Part shown: piece by piece, positions 1 through 15,893 of the stretch | Layout of the letters: the number at the start of each line of letters is the position of its first letter | Position numbering within the stretch: the first letter of the stretch is position 1 | Source of the DNA: Alitta virens | Lineage: Eukaryota; Annelida; Polychaeta; Phyllodocida; Nereididae | Assembly: GCA_932294295.1 (NCBI GenBank) | Contig: OW028584.1 | Span: 26,318,970 to 26,382,969 of the forward strand | Length of the DNA: 64,000 nucleotides | Direction of reading: 5' to 3' | Translations under genes and position numbers: made by a program | The notes under the pieces: generated by a model | The model's input: the letters and a program-made list of their open reading frames with translations, nothing else | Told to the model about the DNA's origin: nothing | The model's database searches: none

Positions 1-60
1 GAATTGAACCTTGGACCCAGTGGTTGGAAGCCCAGCGCATTACCACTGAGCTAGGCCTCA
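1..60 (-). repeat. tRNA-derived SINE head, truncated by window edge
   Basis: The minus strand reads as a tRNA-like sequence: an A-box-like TAGCTCAGTGGTAATGCGC near position 50, then a B-box-like GGTTCAATTC at the very edge. A closely similar head with a SINE body occurs at 54,480-54,655, so this is a SINE end and not a functional tRNA gene; no 3' acceptor strand is visible. Confidence 0.6.
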
Positions 61-171
61 GTTTGATGTCAGCCTAATGAGACGTTTTACTGGACTTTCC
101 AGATGCCTTAACCATTAGGCCATCCAGCTGCCATATAGTCTGACAATTAAGGTTTTTCATACATTTAACAG

Positions 172-3637
<3,466 letters not shown>

Positions 3638-4150
3638 ACGACTTTTCACTTTTCGTTCATCACATTGCACCAAGTCGTCATTTGATTTTTTTCTAAATTA
3701 AGGGACATCGCTTGTTTAAACAGAGAGCTGGCAACATGTTAAAGGCACTCTTGCAATGTGTTGTTTTTTTTCATATTTTTGTAAAAGCTAAGCTAGTCAC
3801 AGTACTATTTCACCCCTATTTCTTTCTTTTAACCTTCTAGTGTAACGCCCGCATTAAGCCAATGCCTGGAACTTTTCACTCACCTGTTTTATACATGTAT
3901 ACTTTATATCAATTAGATTCATTGTAAGCAATGTATAACCAATCACACAATCCGTCCAAAATATTATATATGTGCCATAACAGAACTTGTAGATGTTGGT
4001 TCAAAATTATATTATAATATAATAATGTATGTAGGACACATGACAACCCAAAGGTTGGACTTTAACAATGTATAGTGTACTATTTTTAAGAGCTGCTATA
4101 CCCATTAAGTGGTATCCAGCAGCTCCCCCTGGCCTCAATAAATCATTCAT
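3638..4150. other. Cyclase 3' flank
   Basis: AT-rich sequence after the cyclase stop. AATAAA hexamers near 4137 and 4160 could serve as polyadenylation signals, although they abut the LINE fragment and could belong to an insertion. Nothing else seen. Confidence 0.4.
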
Positions 4151-5119
4151 GTGTCATTCAATAAATCAAGCTCAGTGAGACTTCTTTTGAAATGTGGCGT
4201 TCCCCAGGGCTCAATCCTTGGACCTTTATTGTTCTTGATTTACATCAACGATCTCCCTAATGTCAGTAATATTATCTTTTCTATCATATTTGCAGATGAC
4301 ACTAATTTTTTTATAACTGGAAGGGACATAGATGATTTGATAAATACGATGAACATTGAATTAAATAAAACAATTAACTGGGTAAATGCTAATAAACTAT
4401 CACTAAATGCAAAGAAAACCAAATTTTTAATATTCCATCCTCCCAAAAAATAAGTTAGCAACACAAATAGATTATTCATGAATAAGAATGAGGTAACCCG
4501 TGTCAATTTTATTAAATTTTTAGGAGTGCATTTGGATGAAAAACTACAATGGATATCTCATATTAATTATGTAAAAGCTAAAATATCAAAGGGAATAGGT
4601 ATTATTTGCAAAGCAAAAAAAGCAGTAAAATTATCAACTCTAATTACCCTCTACAACAGTTTTATTTACCCATATTTAATTTATTGTATTGAGTCTTGGG
4701 GAACTGCCACAAACACTCATCTACATTGTTTAATCAAACTTCAAAAAAAGTTCTTAAGAATTATTTCAAATGTTCCGTACAATACAGAATCATGTCCGTT
4801 GTTTATGAAACACAATATACTTAATGTAAAGAAAATATTTCAACTCCGTATTTTGATATTTATGTATAAATTTAGTCGACAAATGTTACCCAATATATTT
4901 CTTAACTTTTTTCAATTTCCAAATCATGTGCATGATACTCATACAAATAGCCTGTATAGAATACCTGTGTATAAAACTAAATGTTCTCAACAATCAATAA
5001 GATATCAAGGTGTTAAATTGTTCAACAGTTTATCGACTGTAATAGATAGAAAATGTTGTATACAAACTTATAAAACTAGATTGAAAAGATACCTAATTAG
5101 TAATGAACTTAATTTGTAA
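4151..5119 (+). pseudogene. Non-LTR retrotransposon reverse transcriptase, C-terminal half (5' truncated)
   Basis: Translation shows GVPQGSILGPLLFLIYINDL (RT motifs 4/A region) and FADDTN (catalytic YADD-type box), then the post-RT stretch FLGVHLDEKLQW and a C-terminal region typical of CR1/Jockey-group LINEs. An in-frame TAA at 4451-4453 separates two otherwise collinear parts, 4151-4450 and 4454-5119. The endonuclease and N-terminal RT are absent, as is usual for 5'-truncated LINE insertions. The 3' UTR runs to about 5400. Clade assignment is tentative. Confidence 0.85.
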
Positions 5120-5400
5120 TATCTGTAATACTTATATTCAAATTGAAAATTTTTATTTAATTTTCCTCTCTGTCTGTGTATTATTTATTTTAGTTATTAT
5201 AATATTATTTTCTTTTTTGTTATTTTATTTTATTTTATTTGTTATAATATTCATTATTATTTCGTTAATCACAAAAAGAAAGGGAATATATGCTATTGGC
5301 ATCATCCCTGTGCATTGCACAAAAACTATAATGTTTCTGTGTATTGTAATTCATGTATGTATTATTTCTGGACAATAAACAAATATACTCAAACTCAGAG
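5120..5400 (+). mobile_element. LINE 3' untranslated region
   Basis: Follows directly from the RT frame, is strongly T-rich, and ends near GGACAATAAACAAATATACTC at about 5370-5395, a likely 3' tail. The hydrophobic 91-residue frame across it results from T-richness and is not a gene. Confidence 0.5.
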
Positions 5401-5659
5401 CTCTCCTTTCTATGGGAGAAAACAGCACATGCGCCTTAATTATGGGCACTATGGCATTGAACTTTTTTAAACTAGTCCAACTCCTCTCCCTTAAGGTCAA
5501 ACATACGTAAAAATAAGCACATGATTGTAATATTTATGCTAGTTTTGATACAGCAAAACATTGTGAATTGAATGGAAGCAATAAACCAACTTAACCATCC
5601 ATCCAATCTCAATCTTTTTAGATGAACTTAACAAGATGAGGTTCCCGACACAAATTTTT

Positions 5660-6050
5660 TATTTGGCAAACGATAATTTTGATGAAATTCACATGCAGTC
5701 TATGACAGAACATTCATACGACAAACATTTTGATATACATATGAAAATGCTGTTTATGACAGCACCTTCTGTATGTCAGCAATCGTTTTAATGAAATTCA
5801 CATGCTGTCTATGAACATTTTCATATGACCAAAAACAATTTGATGAAACTCAGAACATTTAATATGATAAAATAATTAATGGTATTCACACTCTGATTAT
5901 GACACATTTATTTCATACAACAGCCATTTGTCGATTTAATTCACATGCTGTTTATAACAGAGCATTTTAATTTGACAGCTATTGTTTTGATGACCGAACA
6001 TTTGTCCGACGGTTCGTTGGTCGGACGGTTCGTTGACAGATAATAATTAA
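5660..6050. repeat. Degenerate tandem repeat, ~60-70-bp unit
   Basis: About six imperfect copies of a unit with consensus near TTTGATGAAATTCACATGC followed by TGTCTATGACAGAACATTT. It ends near 6000 with a short inverted GTCCGACGGTTCGTTGGTC cluster. A lone copy of the unit occurs at 49,485-49,545, so the repeat is dispersed as well as tandem. Confidence 0.65.
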
Positions 6051-6169
6051 TAGAGCTCCTTTGCCAGTAAGCAAACTGTCATACTGGCAACAACTAAAAC
6101 ACATATTTTGGATAAGTTTACGCAACTAAATTACAAACAAGTAGATGCCCTTGAAACCAAATGTTACGA

Positions 6170-6300
6170 CAGTATTTGTATAATGTAAATCTAATTTATT
6201 TTTTATCATATAAATCTAATTTTAATAATGTAAATCATCTAAATTTTATAATGTAAATCAAATTTGTATAATGAAAATCACATTTATTTAATTTTCTTCT
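6170..6300. repeat. Short degenerate tandem repeat (~24 bp)
   Basis: Repeats of a TATAATGTAAATCTAATTT-like unit, about five copies, AT-rich. No coding signal. The rest of 5400-6540 is AT-rich DNA with nothing recognisable. Confidence 0.5.
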
Positions 6301-6544
6301 CCTATTTGAGCATGTTTAGCCATCATTTGTGTTTATGTTTAATTAAAAATGTATGTAGAAAACAATTATTATGGGGAAATTATTTTGACAAGTTTGCTTG
6401 GTAATATCAGTTATAATATTTCTGCAGGCTTTTCTGGGATCCTCACTTTATAATACGACAATATGTTCTTCAAACATTGACATGATGTTAATAAAAATAA
6501 TAATTAAAAAAAAAATTTAGTTGATATATTTGATAATATATATA

Positions 6545-8429
6545 TATAGAATTTTATTGACCTCAGAGCATCAAAGAGATACATGTGTCATAAAAAATAA
6601 AATACAAGGATAAAAAAATAAAAATATACACATATATAATGATTAAGTAAAATAAAAGAACAATCTACATAAACATAATTTAGTTACATATTAAAAGCAT
6701 CTTTTGATAATTATGTACAACTATAAGCATATGAAAAAAAACAAGGCACCATCAGGGTAATTAGCAGAAATATATGCACCATAGAAGATTAATACTGAAT
6801 ACAAATAAGCAGCAGGAGTGGGTATTTACATATGTACAGATTTTATATTGTCTATTTAGGAACTATATATAATAATAATAATAGTAAAAATAATTATATG
6901 TACAAATCCTTATTTGGAGCAGCAATAAATTAAATAAACAAGCCTATCAACATCCAAATATATTTACAAACAAACAATCAAGCATGCACCATGCAACCAC
7001 AAATCAAACCATGCGAGTCCGCATGTCCAGTGCCTACAGCTACCCATGACCATGTGGTGAACTTTATGAATGAAAATGTACATTAAACGATATTATCAGT
7101 TTTTAGGACTATGTTTAAAAATTTACCTAATGCATAAATCATTTCTGAGTTTTTATTAATCATTATTTTTAAGAGTTGTTCTTTGGGGTGAAAGATAGTG
7201 AAGTCTTCAATATGATTATAAGCTACTTGGTAGAGATCCATTCTAGCTGTTTCCCAATTTCTACAAATTATCAAACAATGAAACTCATCTTCAGTGTCAT
7301 TTGTGTCGCATCTTTTACAAATGCGCTCTTCAGCTACTACATAAGGTCTCTTGTGTCTTCCTAATTCTATATGGAGATTATGAGAACTCAGTCTAAATCT
7401 GGCTATACTACAATACAGATACTTAGGTAGGTTGTAATTTAAATAAGATTCTAGACATAGTTCCTTTTTGAAGAGTTTGTAAGTTCTAAGCTTAGGATTT
7501 TTTACATTGTCATTAATATCCGTTAACATCTTGCTTTGTGCCTGTTCATACAACTTAGTGATAATTGAAGCTGGGATTTCATCATCATTAATATTTAAGC
7601 TATCTGTAACCTGATGTATCCTACTTAGCCAGCATGGCTGGTTGTTGCGATAAAGGGATACTTGAACGTCATAGCATTTGCGTAATAATAAGGGACAATT
7701 TTCAGATTTTAGCCTATTCCAGTATTTAATAGCAGAAGCTTGCTGTCTATATATCAATGGGAATCTGCCCGTATCTGCTAGTACAGCAACAGATGATGTT
7801 TGGTTTCTCACACCTAATAGGTTCTTAAGGAATTTGAGCTGTATCCTTTCCAATACGTCTATCTCTTTTTTATTTGGAAACCAGATTTCACTATTATAGT
7901 CCAAAATTGGCAAAATGTGTGTATCAAAAATTTTAAGGCTTATTTTAGGTGGAAGGTAGCCTAGAGTTGATTTAATTCTTTCTTTAAGAGCATGCATGGC
8001 TCGTTGCGATTGTGTGGCCAGATGATCATACATTGTATTATGTGTCTTCAAAGAGTTACTAATGACGTGCCCCAAATATTTATATGAGTCAACTATTTCT
8101 AAATTCTCACCATCAATAGAGAATTTTGGGTTGTTTACATTTAGTCTACTCCTACGATTTGGTTGAATTATCATTACTTGGCTCTTCTGTGAGTTAATTA
8201 GTAAGTGCCATTTTTTACAATAGACTGCAAGGTTGTCTAAAAGTACCTGCATACCAGTTGCACTTTCAGAGACAAGGACTAAGTCATCTGCATAGAGAAG
8301 ATGTGTAAAATTATTTTCATTTATAGTGACTCCATGTCTTTGATCAAAGTATTCATTCATATCTGAAAGATAATGAGTTGTTTTCAAGCTGTCCTGCCAA
8401 TCTTTTTTTGGAATATTACTTGAAAACAT
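6545..8429 (-). pseudogene. Non-LTR retrotransposon, C-terminal RT region and 3' UTR (5' truncated)
   Basis: A 448-residue open frame (8429 to 7083) lacks the N-terminal RT and endonuclease. LLYADDLVLVSE near residue 45 is the catalytic YADD box. SYKYLGHVIS and the thumb follow, and near residue 385 a CCHC-type motif, CKRC...EDEFHCLIIC, is typical of LINE C-termini. The frame is uninterrupted, so the insertion may be fairly young. The ATG at 8429 is probably fortuitous, since RT homology begins some 20 residues later. The 3' UTR (7082-6545) ends with AATAAA and a (TA)n tail at about 6537-6555. The clade differs from the LINE at 4.2 kb but is not resolved. Confidence 0.85.
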
Positions 8430-8814
8430 GACCGGTAAGTTTTAAGGCAACACTTTTGATATTTTGACAAAATGCATTTGTTTCCAGACTTCACAGGAAA
8501 ATTACACCTCAAACTTGATGTTATATATAAGACTAAGCTTGTCTCGAGGCCAGAACCAGCCTAGATGAAGCGGGCATCACGAGGTGAAAACTAATCCAAA
8601 AAAGGTAAATATCTTCGTTTTTCATCTGAAAAACTAAGTAACAAGTTTATTATTTTAGAGGTTTGGCATAAGTTTTGGGACACTTTTAAGGCTTTAATTC
8701 CTCTGTAAATCTCAGAAACAATGCATAAACGGACGCATGTAATATTGTTTACGTTGATGGCCGACCACTGAATTTGGTGTAAATAATGGGTGACCTGTAG
8801 GTAAATTCGGCGCA

Positions 8815-9130
8815 TATCAATTTCGGTGCCGCCGAATTCACTCGAATCGACTGGTGGAGTTTAGTGAATTCGGCGATCGCTTTTGGTGAATTCGGTGCGT
8901 AAATTTGGTGAATTCGGCGCGTACTTTCATGTGGAATAACTTAGCATCTATGCTCTATGTAGACAATGAAGTGCATCTTGACTCAGCAAAAATTTGGTGT
9001 TGCTTAACAGTAGGGGAGAACCCAGGCACAGGGGAACTCTCGCGAAGTCTCCCTCTCTGGGGAACTCTGCTTAGCGAAGTCTACTTATCAAGTGGACTCC
9101 CTTGGGGGCTCAGATTTGAGTTCCCTGCTG
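8815..9130 (+). repeat. Left inverted terminus with GAATTCGGCG boxes
   Basis: Four to five AATTCGGCG or AATTCGGTG boxes at 8810-8925, then AGTAGGGGAGAACCCAG at about 9010 and repeated GGGGAACTCT / CGAAGTCT words. The same words recur on the opposite strand at 20,420-21,050. Confidence 0.7.
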
Positions 9131-12100
9131 AGGGGGACTGTAAAAATCTTCAAAGGCCTCTAAAATCTGTTCTAATTGAGATATCAAGTTAATTGCTTCC
9201 AGTGCAGTGTGATGTGAAATCTCATTAACTATCTCTGAGAATTTTTGCAGGCAAAGTGCTCGAGCCAAAAAAAAAGTTCTCAGAGAAAAACATGATTTAA
9301 TGTGCCATAAGTACCCTTAACAGGTGGACTCACTGGCCACTAATTTGTCACATCAGCACCAGAGGTCAGGCCTGCCCTTTGTAATCTGATACCTCTCATT
9401 TGATCTTTGACCTCAGAACTCATACCCCTCTCCCCTCATGGAGCTCCATGACCAAAGGGGGTTTTATACATGACACTGATGACCCTTTTGGAGGGTGGCC
9501 ACTTGTGGACAAAACCCTGGCCCCTTTAAGAAACCAACACCTCTAATTAGGCAGACCATGGAGTCTCTCTAGTGACTCCATGGGCAGACTTGGCTTAGCT
9601 AATAAGTTCATACATATATATATATATAGCACTTGTAAGGTAATCAAAACTTAGAGAGAGATAAAATTAAAATAATATAAAAAGCTAAGAATGAATAATT
9701 TATTGCCCTTTTGTTTTCAATGTTTAGGAATACATTCAACTTAAAAGAAAAATAATTTAGGTTGTTATTTTTGTTTATTCCTTCATAAGTTATAAATATG
9801 ACTTGAACCTCTGTACTAAATAAAATAAAACTTGAAGCCCCTCCCCAACTTTAATAAATACTGGGCTAGTGGTTGCATAATATGCAGGGTGGTTGCCTGG
9901 TACTAATTAAGACTAACAGAGTGGCAATTAAGATTGTCAGTTCAAGTATCTAAGTTAGTTGCACTTGGATTTTGTGGTAACTTGATATGAAAGATGTGTT
10001 TATCAAGAAAAATACATGTAAAATGATACCAAACATGACATGTATCTCATAATCATAACTGTAATAGCTCATTTTAAAGGGTCAAATAATGCATCCTACT
10101 TTAAATAAATAAGAAAAAAAAACTAGTCAATGAAGAATTATCTGTATAGGGAAAATTTGACTTATTCATAATAAAAGCTGTTGCTGAAGTGAAACCTCAT
10201 TTAAATAAGTAAAATATAGATATTTTTTGGTCAAATGAATATCAGCACCAGTTTTCTACATGAAACAATTGCCTAGAAGCTTGGATATCCAAGGTTAACT
10301 CTTGCTGAAAGGGCATGTGTTTTCAATCAATTGCCCCCCCCCCCCCTACATTCATATCCTCACTTCATCAGTATCACTCAGGCCATGGACATCAGGCTCA
10401 TGCTGAGATCCAAGTCAGTAGACTCTGTGCATTTTCTCTCTGTTCACAGTTACTCAAAAGAAATTTGCAATTTAGAAGGCTTACTGTAAATTTTTTTTTT
10501 TTACATCTGCAAGCATCAATATCACCAGACAGTCCTGTTTTTTGGCCATTAAAGTAAACTTGAGTGTGACTTATGTGAAAAGCATCAGAGTTATCCATAA
10601 TATATAATGTATGATGTCACTGGAATTACAAATCTTTACTTTTATTTAAAAATAAAAGATGTGGCATTAATTATGGGGGGTGGGGGAGGGGAGGGTGTAA
10701 TCTATATAAAGCATGAATTTTCCAGTTGTAAGAACATGGGACTTACAATTAATTGATATAATTCCAGATATGCTAAATAGTAGGAAGGTTGTAGCTATAA
10801 AGAGCAGACAACAGTTGCAGTGTATAATAACATGGAGCCACCAGAACCAGAAATGGTGGCTCCCTGATAATAATACTTCACACAGCATGTTTCTCAATCA
10901 GTCAAGGTGCCATTAAAAGTTAAAAGGGTAAAGGGGTCAGGGAGAGGGGGGGGGGGGGGGCCTACAGTCCGAAAAAGGGTGCTGTCATGATTTGTCCCAT
11001 TTGGCTCTTACAAGCTGTTGTAAATCCATAGAGACAAGAGTAGCTGTCTTCACAGTAAATCTCAGAACTCCCTCCCTTGCATAGTTATTATGGAAAATTC
11101 AGCAAACTAAGAATATATTTAAAATTTTGCCCCCCCCCCCCCCATCCTCCCAAATATTTTGAAAGATCTTGAGGACTCGACTAAATAATGACCTAACAAA
11201 TTTTAAATATAAACAGATTTGTTTAATCTTTTCTTATTTGTATTAAAATGTTGGAGGGGGGGGGGGTTAAGCCACCCCCCCCCCCCATCATAGCCCCCTT
11301 TAGGTGGCTTTTGGTTATGCACTTGAGTATCATATATCCAAGAGGTGTGAATAAAGGAAGTGAGGCCAGAAATATTCTTGAAGGGAGATTAGGCTCTTGA
11401 ACTATTGTTATTTTTTATAATTTATCAACAACATTGTTGAATTATTATCATTAACAATAATCATTTGTAATTCTGGGAAACTGCAATCTAAAGAGGGTTA
11501 ATGTTCAAATTAAAATCTCAGGTTTGTATGAGCACACAAGTAATGTGACATATGGCACAAAAGCTGCAAAGTGTCTCTACAGCTATCTCTAAAGTTTGCC
11601 AAACCGTTAATTGTATTTATTATTTTCTAAATGTATTGACTGTGTTTGTCATTTATGCCCTGTGCACAACTATTATCAAATTAACAATATAATTGCATTG
11701 GTTTGCACATGAGCTTTAATTTAGTGAGGACCACTTCTTCAACTCAAAGTTGCCAGTAAACATTTTATCTCTCTACCCCCCTCCCCTCCTCTACCACCCC
11801 CTTCCCTCTGCTCACAGGATGGGGGGTTACAAATTGGGGTGTGTGACCATGGAGGCTCCTATATCTCAATGTTTTATAGTTTGTTGACATCTACATGTCC
11901 GTAAAAAATTAATTCATTCCAACATTTCAAATTTTTTTAAATGCAGAAAAAGTGTTAATGCATATAATTTTTCGATATAGCCTGTTATCATAATAATAAA
12001 AAAATATATATATATATTTTTCAGAAGAGCATCAGACATTTTAAATCTGAAAAATCCATTAAAAAAAACTAAATAAGCCGATTATGACGCAAGTCTGTGT

Positions 12101-12640
12101 TAGTAACTTAATACAAGGACCTGATAACATAGACTTCTATTGCCAGAAATTTATAATTTTCTGAAAGGCACATGTCTTCAATCAGTTAGTTGCACCTCTT
12201 TTGCACCCACCAGTGCTATCACTCAAGCTGAGATCAAAGGGCAAGCCTTGTGTCAAATGCAGAACTCTGTACAGGAAAGTTCTTTTGTCAATTTTGTTTC
12301 ACAGTCATTCTAAATTTGGTAAAACAATGATGGGGGAGCAGTAATTCACTTACTTGATACCAAATATGCCCATGTGGAAACAAGGTGAAGTACTCAAAAT
12401 GATATTTATGATAAGTATCTCAGTCAATTTATCCATAATATGAATGATCACTAACATACAATGTATCTGGTCATTATATTCATTATGAATTAAGATGAAT
12501 GTCCTTTCCCTAAAAAAAAGCCAAAAAAAGCTAGTTAATCCAATTTGTCCAAACATGGGAATTGTGAAATGTGTAGACTGAATATCAGATAGGTATGTAG
12601 ATTGGCAGGCATGATGTCAGTTTCCTTAGTTTTGAATCAC
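9131..12640. other. Non-coding interior with poly-G/poly-C runs and a diverged direct repeat
   Basis: No gene found. It contains homopolymer runs of about 8-15 C or G near 10,331, 10,950, 11,132, 11,257 and 11,275. The G-run and C-run at 11,257-11,286 face each other across GTTAAGCCA. A diverged ~170-bp direct repeat links about 10,300-10,480 with 12,160-12,330 (both contain GAAAGG(G)CA..TGT.TTCAATCA and ATCACTCA..GCTGAGATC). Confidence 0.5.
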
Positions 12641-13887
12641 CTTAGTCACAGTATAAGTCAAACGTTAGCCTTAGTTCAATTGTTCAGGGAACAGTCATTG
12701 ACTATAATCTTGACTGTCTTATAGTTTATATGAATGGACTGAAGTATTGCTAATAAAGCTAAACGAGTACCACAGGTGACTATTGACTGTTTGAGTTACT
12801 GTAGTCACAGTATAAGACAAATAAATGACATAGTCCCCTTGTGCAGGGAACTGTAGTCATTGACTATAACCATGACTGTCTTATAGTCTATATGAATGAA
12901 CTAAAGTCTTTGTTAATAAAGCTACATAAGTACCGCAGGCGAATATTGACTGTTTCAGTTACTTTAGTCACAGTACCAGACAAATTTATGATACAGTCCC
13001 CTTGTGCAGGGAACTGTAGTCATTGACTATAATCATGACTGTCTTATAGTCCATATGAATGGACAAAAGTATTGCTAATAAAGCTAAACGAGTACCACAT
13101 GAGACTATTGGCTACTTGAGTTACTGCAGTCACAGTTGAGACAAATTAATAACATAGTTCCCTTCTACTGGGAACTGTAGTCATTAACTATAATCTTAGT
13201 CTAAATTAATGGACTAAAGTATTGCTAATAAAGCTACATGAGTACCACAGACGACTATTGGCTATTTGAGTTACATTGGTCACAGTATAAGACAAATTAA
13301 TGATATAGTCCCCTTGTGCAGGGAACTGTAATCATTGACTATAACCATGACTGTCTTATAGTCTATATGAATGAACTGAAGTCTTGCTAATAAAGCTACA
13401 TGAGTACCAGAGATGACTATTGGCTATTTGAGTTACAGTGGTCACAGCATAAGACAAGTTAATGATATAGTCCCCTTGTGCAGGGAACTGTAGTCATTGA
13501 CTATAACCATGACTGTCTTATAGTCTATATGAATGAACTAAAGTCTTTGTTAATAAAGCTACATAAGTACCGCAGGCGAATATTGACTGTTTGAGTTACT
13601 TTAGTCACAGTACAAGACAAATTAATGATACAGTCCCCTTGTGCAGGGAACTGTAGTCATATTGACTATAATTATGACTGTCTATATGAATGGACTTAAG
13701 TCTTGCTAAAGAAGCTACATCAGTACCAGTGATGACTATTGGCTTTTTGAGTTACTGTAGTATAGGACAAATTACAGACATAGTTCCCTTGTGCAGGGAA
13801 CTGTAGTCATTGACTATGATCGTGACTGTCTTATAGTCTATATGAATGGATTAAAATATTGCTAATAAAGCTAAATGAGTAACAAAG
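12640..13887 (+). repeat. Tandem array, ~150-165-bp unit (part 1)
   Basis: About eight units, each with the landmark TTGTGCAGGGAACTGTAGTC at 150-165-bp spacing (near 12,841, 13,004, 13,316, 13,479, 13,641 and 13,791). CATTGACTATAAYCATGACTG and AATAAAGCTACATRAGTACC follow in each. The 61-residue open frame at 12,841-13,026 is simply one unit read through. The array is interrupted by the BEL element and continues at 20,032. Confidence 0.9.
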
Positions 13888-13892
13888 ATTAC

Positions 13893-14423
13893 TATTGAAT
13901 TGTGCCGAACTAAAGTTAGATGAAGATGCCTTTATTCACGCGAATCATTATACGAGCGGTGAATCTGTAAATGTTTTGAACAAAAATAATAATATTACAA
14001 TATAATAATCACAAAATAATATTACAATAATTATTAATATCATTTTTAATATCATCTATAAATATCCAGCAAATGAATAATATACAAATATACAAATAAT
14101 AATAATGCCTAAATTAACTACCATTTACTTACAAAACACATGGCATCATCAGCACAATCCAAGGATAAGAAACAATTTTTGCCTGATAATGTTCAGTTTT
14201 GACCATTGCATATTCTTCTTAAAGTAATAGCCTATTCTATGAGCTACATGTTAGCTCCTCAGCTTCTCTGGCATGACTGGCACTAATTGAGTGACCAATC
14301 ACATGACCAAATTAAAAGTTAATTAATATTCCACCAGGGGGAGAAAAAATCAACATTGACCTGTAGTGCCCCCTTGAGAATATGTATACAATATGAATGA
14401 TAACAGCCTAGATGGCTGTTACA
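13893..14423 (-). repeat. BEL 3' LTR
   Basis: Same length as the right copy. On the minus strand it begins TGTAACAGCC. The terminal bases on the other side (TATTG on the plus strand) do not form a perfect TG…CA pair, and flanking microhomology (TATTG) makes the outer boundary slightly ambiguous. Confidence 0.9.
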
Positions 14424-15180
14424 CTCCCAAACCTTAAATTTACCGCAAATTTAACATCATACAGAAAATCAAACATCAAATTTACATCTCATTAATTGAC
14501 ATAAATCAACATACATAGTAAAACATCACAATTGAATTTAAACTGACATAATTTAATCTGAGCATTCTAACAATACAAGTTTTGTTATGGGTCTAACAAA
14601 AGATGATGACTTTGTCCTAATTTTAGCAGATCTGATAAGACCATCATTGCTTGGCATGACTTGTTCAACAATGCCCATGGGCCACACTCCCCTAGGAGTT
14701 TGTTCATTAGATATCAGAACCAGATCTCCAACTTTGAAGTTTCTGCTTTTGTCAAGCCACTTACACCTTCTCTGAAGCTCTGGAACATATTCTCTGAGCC
14801 ATCGATGCCAAAATTGATCTGCAAGGTGCTGCACAGCACGCCACTTTTTACGATAAAGGTCAGCTTCACAAAATTGGCCTGGTGACACAACAACATATTC
14901 TCGTGATAATATCAGGTGATTTGGTGTGAGGGCTCTGTCATCCAGAACATCGCCACTAACTTTTGTTAATTGTCGACCATTTAAGATGCATTCGATTTCG
15001 CACAATACAGTTTGTAACATATCATCAGACATTCGGGATTGACATCGAGCAAACCAGCTAACACTTTTTTAACTGTTCTATGCGATGCATATGGGGGCTT
15101 TAATTTCCACTCTATCTCTTTAAAAACAGCATACCTTTCAATCTTTTGAAAATCAAGTGTTTTTTATGCTTTTAGCCAAC
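14424..15180 (-). pseudogene. BEL integrase C-terminal part and DUF5641-type domain, broken
   Basis: A 159-residue frame (15,032-14,553) has the BEL/Pao C-terminal signature: LNGRQLTKVS, LTPNHLIL, FWHRWLREYVPELQ and a GDLVLI β-strand motif. Upstream (about 15,130-15,040) the integrase core continues through WKLKPPYASH and then jumps straight to RTVKKVLAGLL. The family normally has a GGVWER-type segment with the third catalytic residue between these, so about 24 bp including the catalytic Glu appear deleted. A frameshift near 15,040 separates this from the C-terminal frame. Confidence 0.8.
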
Positions 15181-15893
15181 TCAGATTTCCCTCCAATGAA
15201 ATTTGTGCCATTTATCACAAAATATGGTCTGAGGTTGACCACGTCTAGCCATGAACCTTTTTAAACCATTGATAAAGCTATCAGTATCCATTCCTGCTAA
15301 AACTTCGAGATGAACAGCACGACACGCCAAACAAGTAAAAATACACCCATACCTTTTGACTTGAGATCTACCTTGCTTGATCAAAATTGGCCGAAGCAAT
15401 CCAAACCAACATCAACAAATGGCGGTTTTCCGGGGTCTATTCTTTCTGAAGGCAAATCTGCCATAAACTGAGTACTGGGTGAAGCAAACAACCTTTTGCA
15501 CTTGAAACAATTGCGAGCCATTACAAATTTAACAACATTTCTCACATGTGTGATCCAATACCTTCGTCGAATAAGAGACACGACCCATTCGGTACCAAGA
15601 TGTGCAATATCATGGAACTCGCATGCAATTAGTTTGGCAATTGTATGAGAATGGGGTATCAAATAGGGATTCTTGAAATCTCTACTAAACATAGCATTCT
15701 TGAGACGACCAACTACTCTGATCATACCATTCTCATCAATGAAAGGAGACAAATTCCTGACCGAACTTGATTTTGCAACACTTTGACCCCTTTTAAGGGT
15801 CTTGAACTCATCTGCATAACACTTGTGTTGAACATACTCTATAATGGCAACTTCAGAATTCCTGACATCGTGAACAGTAAGTCCAGTATGCAA
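15181..15893 (-). pseudogene. BEL integrase: zinc-binding and core domains, frameshifted
   Basis: The first frame (15,893-15,381) contains the HHCC domain (His pair in LIPHSHTIAKL…HDIAHLGTEW, Cys pair in NCFKCKR) and reaches the first catalytic Asp in VGLDCFG. A frameshift near 15,390 moves the rest to the frame 15,399-15,181, which holds CRAVHLEV and the second Asp in FCDKWHKF (the usual Asn-Gly after the Asp is altered). The zinc-binding part is intact. Confidence 0.85.

Noticed and set aside
1..60. Functional tRNA gene on the minus strand
   Set aside because: Only a tRNA-like head is visible, the acceptor stem is not seen, and SINE copies with the same head occur elsewhere in the window.
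5103..5378. Hydrophobic 91-residue membrane protein
   Set aside because: T-rich LINE 3' UTR gives runs of Phe/Ile/Leu in any frame.
12841..13026. Small ORF in the tandem array
   Set aside because: It is one array unit read through; neighbouring units carry stops in the same frame.
12640..13887. CRISPR-like array
   Set aside because: Units are contiguous ~160-bp repeats with no short repeat/spacer pattern, and the genome is animal.
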